From CAVXFS01 sp963761115 (GTDB taxonomy: Bacteria > Pseudomonadota > Gammaproteobacteria > Burkholderiales > Gallionellaceae): DNA of 64,000 nucleotides. The stretch is taken from contig CAVXFS010000003.1 of assembly GCA_963761115.1 (NCBI GenBank), positions 496,001 through 560,000 on the forward strand, read 5' to 3'. A program made the translations under genes and the position numbers. Under the pieces are notes generated by a model that worked only from the letters and a program-made list of their open reading frames with translations, did not search any database and was not told where the DNA came from. Positions 44,801 through 54,096 of the stretch are shown here, piece by piece (the first letter of the stretch is position 1; every line of letters starts with the position of its first letter).

Positions 44801-46968
44801 CTACTTGATCCGCATGCCGGGTTGGGCACCATCATCCGGCGACAGGATGAACAAACCCGGCGTTTCGCCTGAAGCTGCCAGCACCATGCCTTCCGACAGG
44901 CCGAACTTCATTTTGCGCGGCGCAAGATTGGCGACCATTACCGTCAGCCGCCCGACCAGTTCTTCCGGCGCATAGACCGACTTGATGCCGGCGAACACGT
45001 TGCGCGTCTTGCCCTCGCCGATGTCCAGCGTCAGTCGCAGCAGCTTCTCCGCGCCTTCGACATGCTCGGCATTGACGATCTTCGCCACGCGCAGGTCGAC
45101 CTTGGTGAAGTCGTCGATGCTGATCAATGATCCGGCATCCTTTGCGGCCAGTGAGACTTCCTTGCTGGCGGTGTTTTGCTGGTGCGCGGCGTGGCGCTGC
45201 CGGGATTCCGCCACAGGTTGCATGCTTTCCTTGTTGGCGGCGACCATCGTCTCGATGAGTTTGGGATCGAGGCGGGTCATCAGGTGAACATAAGGATTGA
45301 CGGGCTGACCAAGCAACACTGTCCCGGCATCTTGCCAGGCCAGCGATTCGATGTTCAGGAAAGCTTCCACCGCCTCTGCCAGTCTGGGCAGAACCGGCTT
45401 CAGATAAACGGTCAGGCTTTTGAACGCATTCAGGATCACGGTACAAACCTCGTGCAAGGCGGCATCCTGGCCGTCCTGTTTGGCAAGTTCCCAGGGTTTG
45501 TTGCGATCGACAAACTGATTCACGGTATCTGCCAGATACATGATCTCACGCAGCGCGCCGGCATAATTCCGTTGTTCGTAGAGTTGGGCGATGTAAGCGG
45601 TGCGGTTATCCCGCGGGTCATCCGTTTCAGTGAAGCGGCCCTGAATAAAGCTTTCCGGGTCGGTCGAGATGTTAACCGTCCTTGAGAACAAGCCTTCAAG
45701 AAGGCGTGCCCTTGCGGGAGAGAGGGATGCAGCCAGCTTGCCGGCAAATCGCTTGCTGATGAAACCCGCCGCCCGCGACGCCAGGTTGATGTACTTGCCG
45801 ACCAGATCGCTATTTACCTTGGCCACGAAATCCTCAAGGTTCAGATCGATGTCTTCCATGGTGCCATTGAGCTTGGCGGCATAGTAGTAGCGCAGGTACT
45901 CGGTATCCTTGATATGTTCCACATAGCTGCTGGCTGTGATGAAAGTGCCGCGCGACTTCGACATCTTCTCGCCGTTGACGGTAAGAAAGCCGTGTGCGAA
46001 CAGCTTGGTCGGCGTGCGGAAGCCAGCAGTGCTGCAGCATCGCGGGCCAGAACAGCGCGTGGAAGTACAGGATGTCCTTGCCGATGAAGTGATACATCTC
46101 GGCGTCAGAGTCCTGTTTCCAGTAGTCGTCAAAGTTGAGGCCGTTGGTCATTGCATAGTTGCTGGAAACTGCCCATGTAGCCGACCGGCGCATCCAGCCA
46201 GACATAGAAATATTTTCCCGGCGCATCGGGGATCTCGAAGCCGAAGTAGGGTGCGTCGCGCGAGATGTCCCAGTCGGTCAGCTTGTTCTCGTCGCCTGTA
46301 CCGAGCCATTCCTGCATCTTGTTGGCGGCTTCGGGTTGCAGCGTGCCCTTGGTGGTCCAGTCGCGCAGGAATGCCTGGCAGCGCGGGTCGGACAACCTGA
46401 AGAAGAAATGCTCGGACTGGCGCAGTTCCGGCACTGCGCCGGACACGGCGGAATAGGGGTTCTTCAGCTCGGTCGGCGCATAGGCCGCGCCGCAGGATTC
46501 GCAGTTGTCGCCATACTGGTCCTTGGCGCCGCACTTGGGACACTCGCCCTTGATGAAGCGATCCGGCAGGAACAACTGCTTGACCGGGTCGTAGTATTGC
46601 TCGATGCTGCGCGATTCGATCAGTCCTGCGGCTTTCAGTTTGCGGTAGATGTCGTAGGCGAAGTCGCGCGTCTCGACCGAGTCGGTCGAGCCGTAATTGT
46701 CGAATTCGACATGGAATGAATCGAAGTCAGCCTTGTGTTCCTGCCACACGCGCTCGATCAGCGCCTTGGGCGTGATGCCTTCCGCTTCGGCGCGCAGCAT
46801 GATCGGCGTGCCGTGGGTGTCGTCGGCGCAGACATAATGGCATTCGTTGCCCTGCATCTTCTGGAAGCGCACCCAGATGTCGGTCTGGATGTATTCGACC
46901 AGGTGACCGAGGTGGATGCTGCCGTTGGCATAGGGCAATGCGGAGGTGACCAGGATCTTGCGCGGCAT
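44801..46968 (-). pseudogene. metG: Methionyl-tRNA synthetase with two frameshifts
   Basis: Charges tRNA-Met. From ATG 46968 the gene encodes SALPYANGSIHLGHLVEYIQ (HIGH motif), the zinc knuckle CPKCGAKDQYGDNCESCG, then, in three consecutive frames, the KMSKS loop (GEKMSKSRGTF) and a C-terminal tRNA-binding OB domain (DLRVAKIVNAEHVEGAEKLL). Reading breaks near 46146 (one extra C in GACC on the minus strand) and at 46028 (one extra T). Removing those two bases restores a full-length protein with the expected AGFRTPTK sequence. MetG is essential, so sequencing or assembly error is more likely than gene death, unless a second copy exists. Confidence 0.88.
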
Positions 46969-47081
46969 GGATGGAAAACCTTTCTCGATAGTGCGGTGAT
47001 TGTAGCAAAATCGGGCTATAGGCGTAGGGTGCAATCACGGGTAGAATGCTCGACCCGAGTGGAATTTAGTCTGGAGCAGCC

Positions 47082-48176
47082 ATGAGTTTTACCGAAGCAG
47101 ATGTGCAGTCGGCACTGAAACAGTTGACCGACCCGAATACGAAAAAGGATTTTGTCAGCGGCAAATCGGTCAAGAACGTCAAGATCAGCGGCAACGATGT
47201 GTCGCTCGATATCCTGCTGGGTTATCCGGCCAAAAGCGTGCTGGAAGAGATTCGCGCCATGGTGGAAAGCCACCTGCGCAGCGCGCTGCCGGACGCAGGC
47301 AAGGTCAGCGTGAACGTGAGCAGCAAGGTGGTGCAGCATGCGGTGCAGCGCGGCGTGAAGCTGGTGGACGGGGTGAAGAACATCATCGCAGTGGCCAGCG
47401 GCAAGGGCGGCGTGGGCAAGTCCACGACCACTGCCAACCTGGCACTGGCGCTGGCGGCGGAAGGCGCGCGCGTCGGCGTGCTGGATGCGGACATCTATGG
47501 CCCGTCGATCCCGACCATGCTTGGCATCAAGGGCAAGCCGACGTCAAAGGACGGACAATCCATCGAGCCGATGGAAGGGCACGGTTTGCAGGCGATGTCG
47601 ATCGGCTTCATGATCGAGGGCGATGATGTGCCGATGGTATGGCGCGGCCCGATGGCGACACAGGCGCTGGACCAGCTGTTGCACCAGACCAAATGGGACA
47701 ATCTCGATTATCTGCTGGTCGACCTGCCGCCGGGCACAGGCGACATCCAGCTGACGCTGGCGCAAAAAGTGCCGGTGACCGGCGCGATCATCGTCACCAC
47801 GCCGCAGGACATCGCCTTGCTGGATGCGAAGAAGGGCCTGCAGATGTTCAAGAAGGTGGACATCAAGATCATCGGCATCGTGGAGAACATGAGCACCCAC
47901 ATCTGTTCGAAGTGCGGCCACGAAGAGCATATATTCGGTTCCGGCGGCGGCGAAAAGATGTGCGGTGAATACGATGTGGAATTCCTCGGAGGATTGCCGC
48001 TGGATATCAATATTCGCGAACAGACCGATTCCGGCTCCCCCACCGTGGTGCATGACCCGGATGGCGCGATCGCCAGGTCGTACAAGCAGATCGCGCGCCG
48101 CCTGGCAGTGAAGATCGCCGACATGGCGCAGGATCACAGCGCGGCATTCCCGAAGATCGTGGTACAAAACACCTGA
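47082..48176 (+). CDS. apbC: Mrp/ApbC-type iron-sulfur carrier ATPase
   Basis: 364 residues: an N-terminal DUF59/MIP18-like domain (SFTEADVQSALKQLTDPN) and a P-loop ATPase with the deviant Walker A GKGGVGKSTTTANLALALA. The DADIYGPSIPTMLG and LDYLLVDLPPGTGDIQLT motifs and the cluster-binding CxxC (CSKCGHEEHIFG) are present. It carries and transfers Fe-S clusters in the cytoplasm. It is divergent from metG, as in many betaproteobacteria, with dcd following downstream. Confidence 0.95.
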   Translation: MSFTEADVQSALKQLTDPNTKKDFVSGKSVKNVKISGNDVSLDILLGYPAKSVLEEIRAMVESHLRSALPDAGKVSVNVSSKVVQHAVQRGVKLVDGVKNIIAVASGKGGVGKSTTTANLALALAAEGARVGVLDADIYGPSIPTMLGIKGKPTSKDGQSIEPMEGHGLQAMSIGFMIEGDDVPMVWRGPMATQALDQLLHQTKWDNLDYLLVDLPPGTGDIQLTLAQKVPVTGAIIVTTPQDIALLDAKKGLQMFKKVDIKIIGIVENMSTHICSKCGHEEHIFGSGGGEKMCGEYDVEFLGGLPLDINIREQTDSGSPTVVHDPDGAIARSYKQIARRLAVKIADMAQDHSAAFPKIVVQNT

Positions 48177-48179
48177 GCT

Positions 48180-48239
48180 TGTAGCTCGTAGCGGGTAGCT
48201 TGTAGCAAAACCGGGTTTGGCTACCCGCTACAAGCTACA
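48180..48239. repeat. Imperfect 20-bp palindrome between apbC and dcd
   Basis: Arms 48180-48199 and 48220-48239 are inverted copies with one mismatch, built from GTAGC units, with a 20-nt loop. It has no T-run. It resembles interspersed REP-like palindromes rather than a terminator. Confidence 0.6.
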
Positions 48240-48266
48240 GGCTGCTGGCTGATTTCAAGGAGAATC

Positions 48267-48833
48267 ATGAGTATCAAGTCGGACAAGTGGATACGCCGCA
48301 TGGCGGCAGAGCACGGCATGATCGAGCCGTTCTCTCCTACCCAGGTCAAGGAAGTGGATGGCAAGAGGATCGTGTCCTATGGCACGTCGTCGTATGGCTA
48401 CGACATCCGCTGTTCGCGCGAATTCAAGCTGTTCACCAACATCAACAGTACCATCGTCGATCCGAAGAATTTCGATCCCGACTCGTTCGTCAACGTGGAA
48501 GCGGACCATTGCGTCATCCCGCCGAATTCGTTCGCGCTGGCGCGCACGATGGAATACTTCCGCATCCCGCGCAACGTGCTGACCATCTGTCTGGGCAAGA
48601 GCACCTACGCGCGTTGCGGCATCATCGTCAACGTCACCCCGTTCGAGCCGGAATGGGAAGGCTATGTGACACTGGAATTTTCCAACACCACGCCGCTGCC
48701 GGCGAAGATCTACGCCAATGAAGGCGTAGCCCAGGTGCTGTTCTTTGAAAGCGATGAAGAGTGCGAGACCTCCTACAAGGACCGCGGTGGCAAGTATCAG
48801 GGGCAGGTCGGCGTGACGTTGCCGAAGATATGA
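48267..48833 (+). CDS. dcd: dCTP deaminase
   Basis: 188-residue homotrimeric enzyme converting dCTP to dUTP for thymidylate synthesis. Motifs include SYGTSSYGYDIRCSREFKLF, the catalytic Glu region NVTPFEPEWEGYVTLEFSNTTPLPAKIYANEGVAQVLFFE, and a C-terminal DRGGKYQGQVGVTLPKI. Length matches the 188-193 norm. A good AAGGAG site precedes the ATG. Together with thyA and folA a few kilobases away it serves the dTMP pathway, though it is not in that operon. Confidence 0.97.
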   Translation: MSIKSDKWIRRMAAEHGMIEPFSPTQVKEVDGKRIVSYGTSSYGYDIRCSREFKLFTNINSTIVDPKNFDPDSFVNVEADHCVIPPNSFALARTMEYFRIPRNVLTICLGKSTYARCGIIVNVTPFEPEWEGYVTLEFSNTTPLPAKIYANEGVAQVLFFESDEECETSYKDRGGKYQGQVGVTLPKI

Positions 48834-49006
48834 CCGGCCTGTTGCCATCCGTGAAGAATCATTCTTGCCACAGAGATCACAGAGAAAACCGGACGGGGCC
48901 AGCGTACAGCCCTGGGGCCGGAATTGCAGCAGCGTCACAATCCATCCCACATAAAGCCCGTAATCTGCGACAATCCGCGCCTGAGTTTCCCTGCCGGGAG
49001 TAAGCC

Positions 49007-49102
49007 ATGAAATTTCGTTTTAGTTTCGGCATCACATCTGCCTGCGGCAGATATGAGCCTGCACTGAAACTCATCTCGACAGATAGAAGGAGTGCGATAT
49101 GA
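49007..49102 (+). CDS. Possible 31-residue leader peptide of the decarboxylase gene
   Basis: A short ORF with its own ribosome binding site (GGGAG, 7 nt before the ATG) encodes a peptide starting MKFRF, the same five residues that start the decarboxylase, and ending with an ATGA overlap into it. It contains four Arg codons. The decarboxylase ribosome binding site (AAGGAG) lies in its last codons. It may regulate translation, as the SpeFL leader does for E. coli speF, or may be a chance duplication of the gene start. Confidence 0.4.
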   Translation: MKFRFSFGITSACGRYEPALKLISTDRRSAI

Positions 49103-51351
49103 AATTTCGTTTTCCGATCATCATCATCGACGAAGATTTTCGTTCCGAGAACGCAAGCGGCCTGGGCATACGCTCGCTGGCGGACGCTATCGAGACGGAA
49201 GGCATGGAAGTGCTGGGCGTGACCAGCTACGGCGACCTGACCTCGTTCGCGCAGCAGCAGAGCCGCGCCTCGGCATTCCTGCTGTCGATAGACGACGAGG
49301 AATTCGGCGGCGGCAGCAAGGAAGAGACCGAGGCGGCGCTGAAGAACCTGCGCGCCTTCGTCGCCGAGATCCGCTTGCGCAACTCTGATATCCCGATCTA
49401 CCTGTATGGCGAGACACGCACCTCGCGCCATATCCCGAACGACATCCTGCGCGAGCTGCACGGCTTCATCCACATGCACGAGGACACGCCGGAGTTCGTC
49501 GCGCGCCACATCATCCGCGAGGCGCGCTCCTATCTCGATTCGCTGGCGCCGCCGTTCTTCCGCGCGCTCACCCATTATGCGCAGGACGGTTCGTATTCCT
49601 GGCACTGCCCGGGACATTCCGGCGGCGTGGCGTTCCTGAAGTCGCCGGTGGGGCAGATGTTCCACCAGTTCTTCGGCGAGAACATGCTGCGCGCCGACGT
49701 GTGCAACGCGGTGGACGAACTCGGCCAGTTGCTCGACCACACCGGGCCGGTCGCCGCTTCGGAGCGCAATGCGGCGCGCATCTTCAATGCCGACCACCTG
49801 TTCTTCGTCACCAACGGCACCTCGACCTCGAACAAGATCGTGTGGCATTCGACCGTCGCGCCCGACGACATCGTGGTGGTGGACCGCAACTGCCACAAGT
49901 CCATCCTGCACGCGATCATGATGACCGGCGCGGTGCCGGTGTTCCTGCGGCCGACGCGCAACCACTACGGCATCATCGGGCCGATCCCGAAATCGGAATT
50001 CGAGATCGGAGAACATCCAGAAGAAGATCGACGCCAATCCGTTCATCAAGGACAAGACCGTGAAGCCGCGCATCCTCACCATCACGCAGAGCACCTACGA
50101 CGGCGTGATGTACAACGTGGAAATGATCAAGCAGATGCTGGACGGCAAGGTCGATTCGCTGCATTTCGACGAAGCCTGGCTGCCGCACGCGACCTTCCAC
50201 GAGTTCTACAAGAACATGCATGCCATCGGCCGCAACCGCCCGCGCGCCAAGGAGTCGATGATCTTCGCCACCCAGTCCACGCACAAATTGCTGGCGGGGC
50301 TGAGCCAGGCCTCGCAGATCCTGGTGCGCGAGCCGGAGACGCGCAAGCTTGAACAGCCACATGTTCAACGAAGCCTACCTGATGCATACCTCGACCAGTC
50401 CGCAATACGCCATCATCGCCTCGTGCGACGTGGCGGCAGCGATGATGGAGCCGCCGGGCGGCACGGCGCTGGTGGAAGAGAGCATCGCCGAGGCGCTGGA
50501 CTTCCGCCGCGCCATGCGCAAGGTCGACGAGGAGTTCGGCAAGGACTGGTGGTTCAAGGTGTGGGGTCCGGAGAAGCTCGCCGAGGAAGGCATCGGCTCG
50601 CGCGAGGACTGGATGCTGAAGACCGGCGACAAGTGGCACGGTTTCGGCAAGCAGGCCACCGGTTTCAACATGCTGGACCCGATCAAGGCCACCATCATCA
50701 CGCCGGGGCTGAACCTCAACGGCAATTTCGACGACAGCGGCATCCCGGCCGGGATCGTGACCAAGTACCTGGCCGAGCACGGCGTGATCGTGGAGAAGTG
50801 CGGCCTGTATTCGTTCTTCATCATGTTCACCATCGGCATCACCAAGGGACGCTGGAACACCCTGCTGGCCGCGCTGCAGCAGTTCAAGGACGACTACGAC
50901 AAGAACGCGCCGATCTGGCGCATCCTGCCCGAATTCGCGGTCGCGTACCCGCGTCTACGAGCGCGTCGGCCTGCGCGACCTGTGCCAGCAGATCCACGAC
51001 ATGTACAAGGCGCACAATGTCGCGCGCATGACCACCGAGATGTACCTGTCGGACATGCAGCCGGCGATGAAGCCGTCTGATGCGTTTGCCAAGATGGCGC
51101 ACGACGAGATCGACCGCGTGCCGATCGACGAGCTCGAAGGCCGCGTCACTGCCGTGCTGCTCACGCCCTATCCGCCCGGCATCCCGCTGCTGATCCCGGG
51201 CGAGCGGTTCAACAAGACCATAGTCGATTACCTGAAGTTCGCGCGCGACTTCAACCAGAAATTCCCCGGCTTCGAGACCGACATCCATGGACTGGTTGCG
51301 GAGACGAATGGTGAGCGGGTTTACTATGTGGATTGCGTGACGCAGAGTTGA
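49099..51351 (+). pseudogene. Orn/Lys/Arg decarboxylase with three frameshifts
   Basis: PLP-dependent fold-type I decarboxylase: N-terminal wing domain (FPIIIIDEDFRSENASGLGIRSL), core with WHCPGHSGGVAF, FVTNGTSTSNKIVWHS, FDEAWLPHA and PLP-lysine segment FATQSTHKLLAGLSQ, and C-terminal domain ending TNGERVYYVDCVTQS. Reading breaks near 50008 (one extra G in ATCGGAG), 50352 (one extra A in GAAC) and 50950 (probable loss of a CG from a CGCG run). Undoing these joins the parts into about 750 residues, normal for the family. Substrate (Arg, Lys or Orn) is not resolved. Error and true decay both remain possible. Confidence 0.88.
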
Positions 51352-51392
51352 GGGTGGTGCGATCGCTGCCGGCCAGGCTGCTATCGGCTAAC

Positions 51393-51764
51393 TCAATACA
51401 GACCTGAGTTGTCGGCTGCATTCAGGGAGCAGGTGGCAATCGCCTTGTCTCTGCGGACGGGCGAATACATCCTGAGCTTCATGTGCGCGGGGAACTCGGC
51501 AGCGCGCGGCGTCATCCTGACGGCGATATCGGCACAAGTCCTGCGCGCCTGCTCGTCATCGATCGTATCGATCACGATATCGACGGCATTGTCCCGTTCG
51601 CTGGTGGCGCATTGATTGTCGATGCCGGTTTCCTTTATTGCCGCGCATAACCGGTCCACCTTGCCGGTCCCAGCCGGGCTTTGCGAGGTAGTGCCGGACT
51701 TGCCGCATCCGCAGACCAGAAGCGTCGGGATGAAGATCGCAATTTGCAAGGCGGTCCTGGTCAT
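51393..51764 (-). CDS. Small hypothetical lipoprotein
   Basis: 123 residues from ATG 51764, chosen because it overlaps the folA stop by ATGA and begins a hydrophobic signal (MTRTALQIAIFIPTLLVCGCGKSG) with Cys at the lipobox. The mature part has four further Cys (DRLCAAI, NQCATSE, RTCADI, ATCSLN), suggesting two disulfides in the periplasm. No family recognised. It is the last gene of the kinase-thyA-folA operon. Confidence 0.7.
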   Translation of the reverse strand: MTRTALQIAIFIPTLLVCGCGKSGTTSQSPAGTGKVDRLCAAIKETGIDNQCATSERDNAVDIVIDTIDDEQARRTCADIAVRMTPRAAEFPAHMKLRMYSPVRRDKAIATCSLNAADNSGLY

Positions 51765-52261
51765 ATTTGCTTGCGCTGGTAAGTGACGAAATGAAATCGC
51801 AGCGGCTGCGGTTGTTCCTGTTGCCGCGCTTCGCGCGCTACCTCCTGCCATTCCTCCTGCTGGAATTCCGGAAAGTGTGCATCCCCATCGACGTCCAGCT
51901 GGATCTCGGTGATGTACAGCGTATCCGCCAGCGGTAATGCCTGGGCATACAGTTCCGCACCGCCGACGACAAATACCTGTTCGTCTCCCGCACAGGCCGA
52001 GACGGCTTCCGGCAGCGAGTGCGCGACAAGGCAGCCGTCGATGTTCAATTCGCGGTTGCGCGTGACCACCACCGTCGTGCGGCCCGGCAGGGGTTTGCCG
52101 ATGGAGTCGAAAGTCTTGCGCCCCATGATCATGTGATGTCCCATGGTGAGCGCCTTGAAGTGCTTGAGGTCTTCGGGGCAGCGCCAGGGCAGGCGGTTAT
52201 CGATGCCGATGGTGCGGTTGCTTGCCATCGCGACAAGAATGGACAGGTGCGGTCGGCTCAT
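51761..52261 (-). CDS. folA: Dihydrofolate reductase
   Basis: 166 residues. Reduces dihydrofolate with NADPH. Signatures are ILVAMASNRTIGIDNRLPWRCPEDLKHFKALTMGH with the active-site acidic residue, MGRKTFDSIGKPLPGR, and EVFVVGGAELYAQALPLADTLYITEI-like segments. It overlaps thyA upstream and the lipoprotein gene downstream by four bases each. The thyA-folA pairing recycles the dihydrofolate made by thymidylate synthase. Confidence 0.96.
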   Translation of the reverse strand: MSRPHLSILVAMASNRTIGIDNRLPWRCPEDLKHFKALTMGHHMIMGRKTFDSIGKPLPGRTTVVVTRNRELNIDGCLVAHSLPEAVSACAGDEQVFVVGGAELYAQALPLADTLYITEIQLDVDGDAHFPEFQQEEWQEVAREARQQEQPQPLRFHFVTYQRKQI

Positions 52262-53052
52262 ACGGCAACCGGCGCCTTGATCGCCGGATGCGGGTCATAG
52301 CCTTCCAGCGTGAAATCCTCGAACCTGAAATCAAATATGCTCTGCACCTCAGGATTGATGCGCATGGTCGGCAGCGGCCGAGGTTCGCGCGACAGTTGCA
52401 ATCGCGTCTGTTCCAGATGGTTGAGATACAGATGGGCATCGCCGAAGGTGTGCACGAAGTCGCCGGGCTTGAGCCCGCACACCTGCGCCATCATCAGCGT
52501 GAGCAGCGCGTAGCTGGCGATATTGAACGGTACGCCGAGGAAGATATCGGCGCTGCGCTGGTAAAGTTGGCAGGACAGTTTTCCATCCGCCACGTAAAAC
52601 TGGAAAAAGGCATGGCAGGGCGCCAGCGCCATCTGGTTCAATTCACCTACGTTCCAGGCAGACACGATCAGGCGGCGCGAGTCGGGATTGCTCCTGATCT
52701 GCGCGATGACATCGCTGATCTGGTCCACCACGCGGCCATCCACGGTTTGCCACGAGCGCCACTGTTTGCCGTAGACCGGGCCCAGGTTGCCGTCCTCGTC
52801 CGCCCACTCGTTCCAGATGGAGACGCCATTGTCCTTGAGGTAGCGGATATTGGTGTCGCCCTGCAGGAACCACAGCAGTTCGTGGATGATCGAGCGCAGG
52901 TGGCATTTCTTGGTGGTGACCAGCGGGAAGCCGTCCGCCAGGTTGAAACGCATCTGGTAGCCGAACACGCTGAGCGTGCCGGTACCGGTGCGGTCGGATT
53001 TTTTCGTGCCGTGTTCCAGCACATGTTGCATCAGGTCAAGATAGGTACGCAT
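52258..53052 (-). CDS. thyA: Thymidylate synthase
   Basis: 264 residues from ATG 53052 (MRTYLDLMQHVLEHG); a TTG at 53061 would overlap the kinase gene. Makes dTMP from dUMP with methylene-tetrahydrofolate. The catalytic Cys lies in MALAPCHAFFQFYV, with the DGTGTLSVFGYQMRF-like dUMP/folate region (RTGTGTLSVFGYQMRFNL) and SADIFLGVPFNIASYALL. Length equals E. coli ThyA. It follows the kinase stop by 5 bp and overlaps folA by ATGA. Confidence 0.97.
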   Translation of the reverse strand: MRTYLDLMQHVLEHGTKKSDRTGTGTLSVFGYQMRFNLADGFPLVTTKKCHLRSIIHELLWFLQGDTNIRYLKDNGVSIWNEWADEDGNLGPVYGKQWRSWQTVDGRVVDQISDVIAQIRSNPDSRRLIVSAWNVGELNQMALAPCHAFFQFYVADGKLSCQLYQRSADIFLGVPFNIASYALLTLMMAQVCGLKPGDFVHTFGDAHLYLNHLEQTRLQLSREPRPLPTMRINPEVQSIFDFRFEDFTLEGYDPHPAIKAPVAV

Positions 53053-53057
53053 CAAGC

Positions 53058-54011
53058 TCAATTAAGCAGAAATTGTTCGATCAATTCGAAGATTATGATC
53101 ATGACCACGACCAGTCCCACCAGCTTCCATTTGACCACCTTGCTTACTGCCTTCAAGCTGGTTTGATCCGGACTGACTGGATTTTTGCAGCAAGCCCTCA
53201 ACTCTTCCGCCAGCTGCTGGGCTTCCTGGTAGCGATCATCCGGGTTTTTGGCCAGGCACCTGGAGACGATGGCATCGAGAGCATCCGGAACTTCCGAATT
53301 CAGCGAACTGGGCTGCTGCGGGTTTTCATGCACGATCTGGTACATCACGGCGTGAGCGTTCTCGCCGGTGAAGGGCAGCTTTCCGGTCAGCATGCGATAC
53401 AGCATGGTGCCTACCGAAAAGATATCCGAGCGGGAATCGACCTGGCGGTTCAATACCTGCTCGGGTGACATGTACAGCGGAGACCCCATCACCTTGCCGG
53501 TTTGGGTGTTCAACAGCGAGGCGGTCATCCTGGCGATGCCGAAGTCGGCGATCTTGATCTTGTTGCCGCTCAGCACCATGATGTTCGAGGGCTTGATGTC
53601 GCGATGCACGACGCCGTGCTCATGCGCGTAGGCCAATCCGGTCGCCACCTGGAACACGATGTTCAGCGTTTCCTCGATCGGCAAGCGTTGCTCGTCCTTG
53701 AGCATCTGGTGCAGTTCGCTCCCATGCAGAAGCTCCATGGCGATGTAAGCCATGCCGCCACTTTCTCCCAGGTCATGGATGGTGACGATGTTGGGGTGGT
53801 TAAGGCGTCCGGCGGCCCGGGCTTCCTGGTAAAAGCGCGCCTCGAATTCCTTTTTGTCGTTCGGGTCCAGATCCTTGAGATTGATGGTCTTTATCGCGAC
53901 CATGCGATCGATCAATGGGTCTTTCGCTTCGTAGATCACACCCATGGCGCCGCGTCCCAGTTCCCTGACGATTTCGTAGCGCCCAAGATTTTTAATCATC
54001 GTAGTTTCCAC
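53058..54011 (-). CDS. Membrane-anchored PknB-like Ser/Thr protein kinase
   Basis: 317 residues. A complete Hanks-type kinase domain: glycine loop GRGAMGVIYEA, ATP-binding Lys41 (VAIKTI), catalytic HRDIKPSNIM with Asp138, DFG at 157-159 and activation segment SPLYMSPEQV. A single C-terminal transmembrane helix (LVGLVVVMIIIFELI) ends just before the stop, so no periplasmic sensor domain is present. It is the first gene of an operon with thyA, folA and a lipoprotein gene. Start could also be the ATG at 53999. Confidence 0.92.
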   Translation of the reverse strand: METTMIKNLGRYEIVRELGRGAMGVIYEAKDPLIDRMVAIKTINLKDLDPNDKKEFEARFYQEARAAGRLNHPNIVTIHDLGESGGMAYIAMELLHGSELHQMLKDEQRLPIEETLNIVFQVATGLAYAHEHGVVHRDIKPSNIMVLSGNKIKIADFGIARMTASLLNTQTGKVMGSPLYMSPEQVLNRQVDSRSDIFSVGTMLYRMLTGKLPFTGENAHAVMYQIVHENPQQPSSLNSEVPDALDAIVSRCLAKNPDDRYQEAQQLAEELRACCKNPVSPDQTSLKAVSKVVKWKLVGLVVVMIIIFELIEQFLLN

Positions 54012-54096
54012 TTATTGATCCGGCCTGCTTGTCATCACGAAGAGAATTGGCGGCACTGTCTGTATAATCCAGCGCATATCGGAATTCGAGGACACA

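Noticed and set aside
54047..54068. TATAAT upstream of the M17 aminopeptidase as a promoter
   Set aside because: No acceptable -35 at normal spacing and no TGn extension, so I did not list it.
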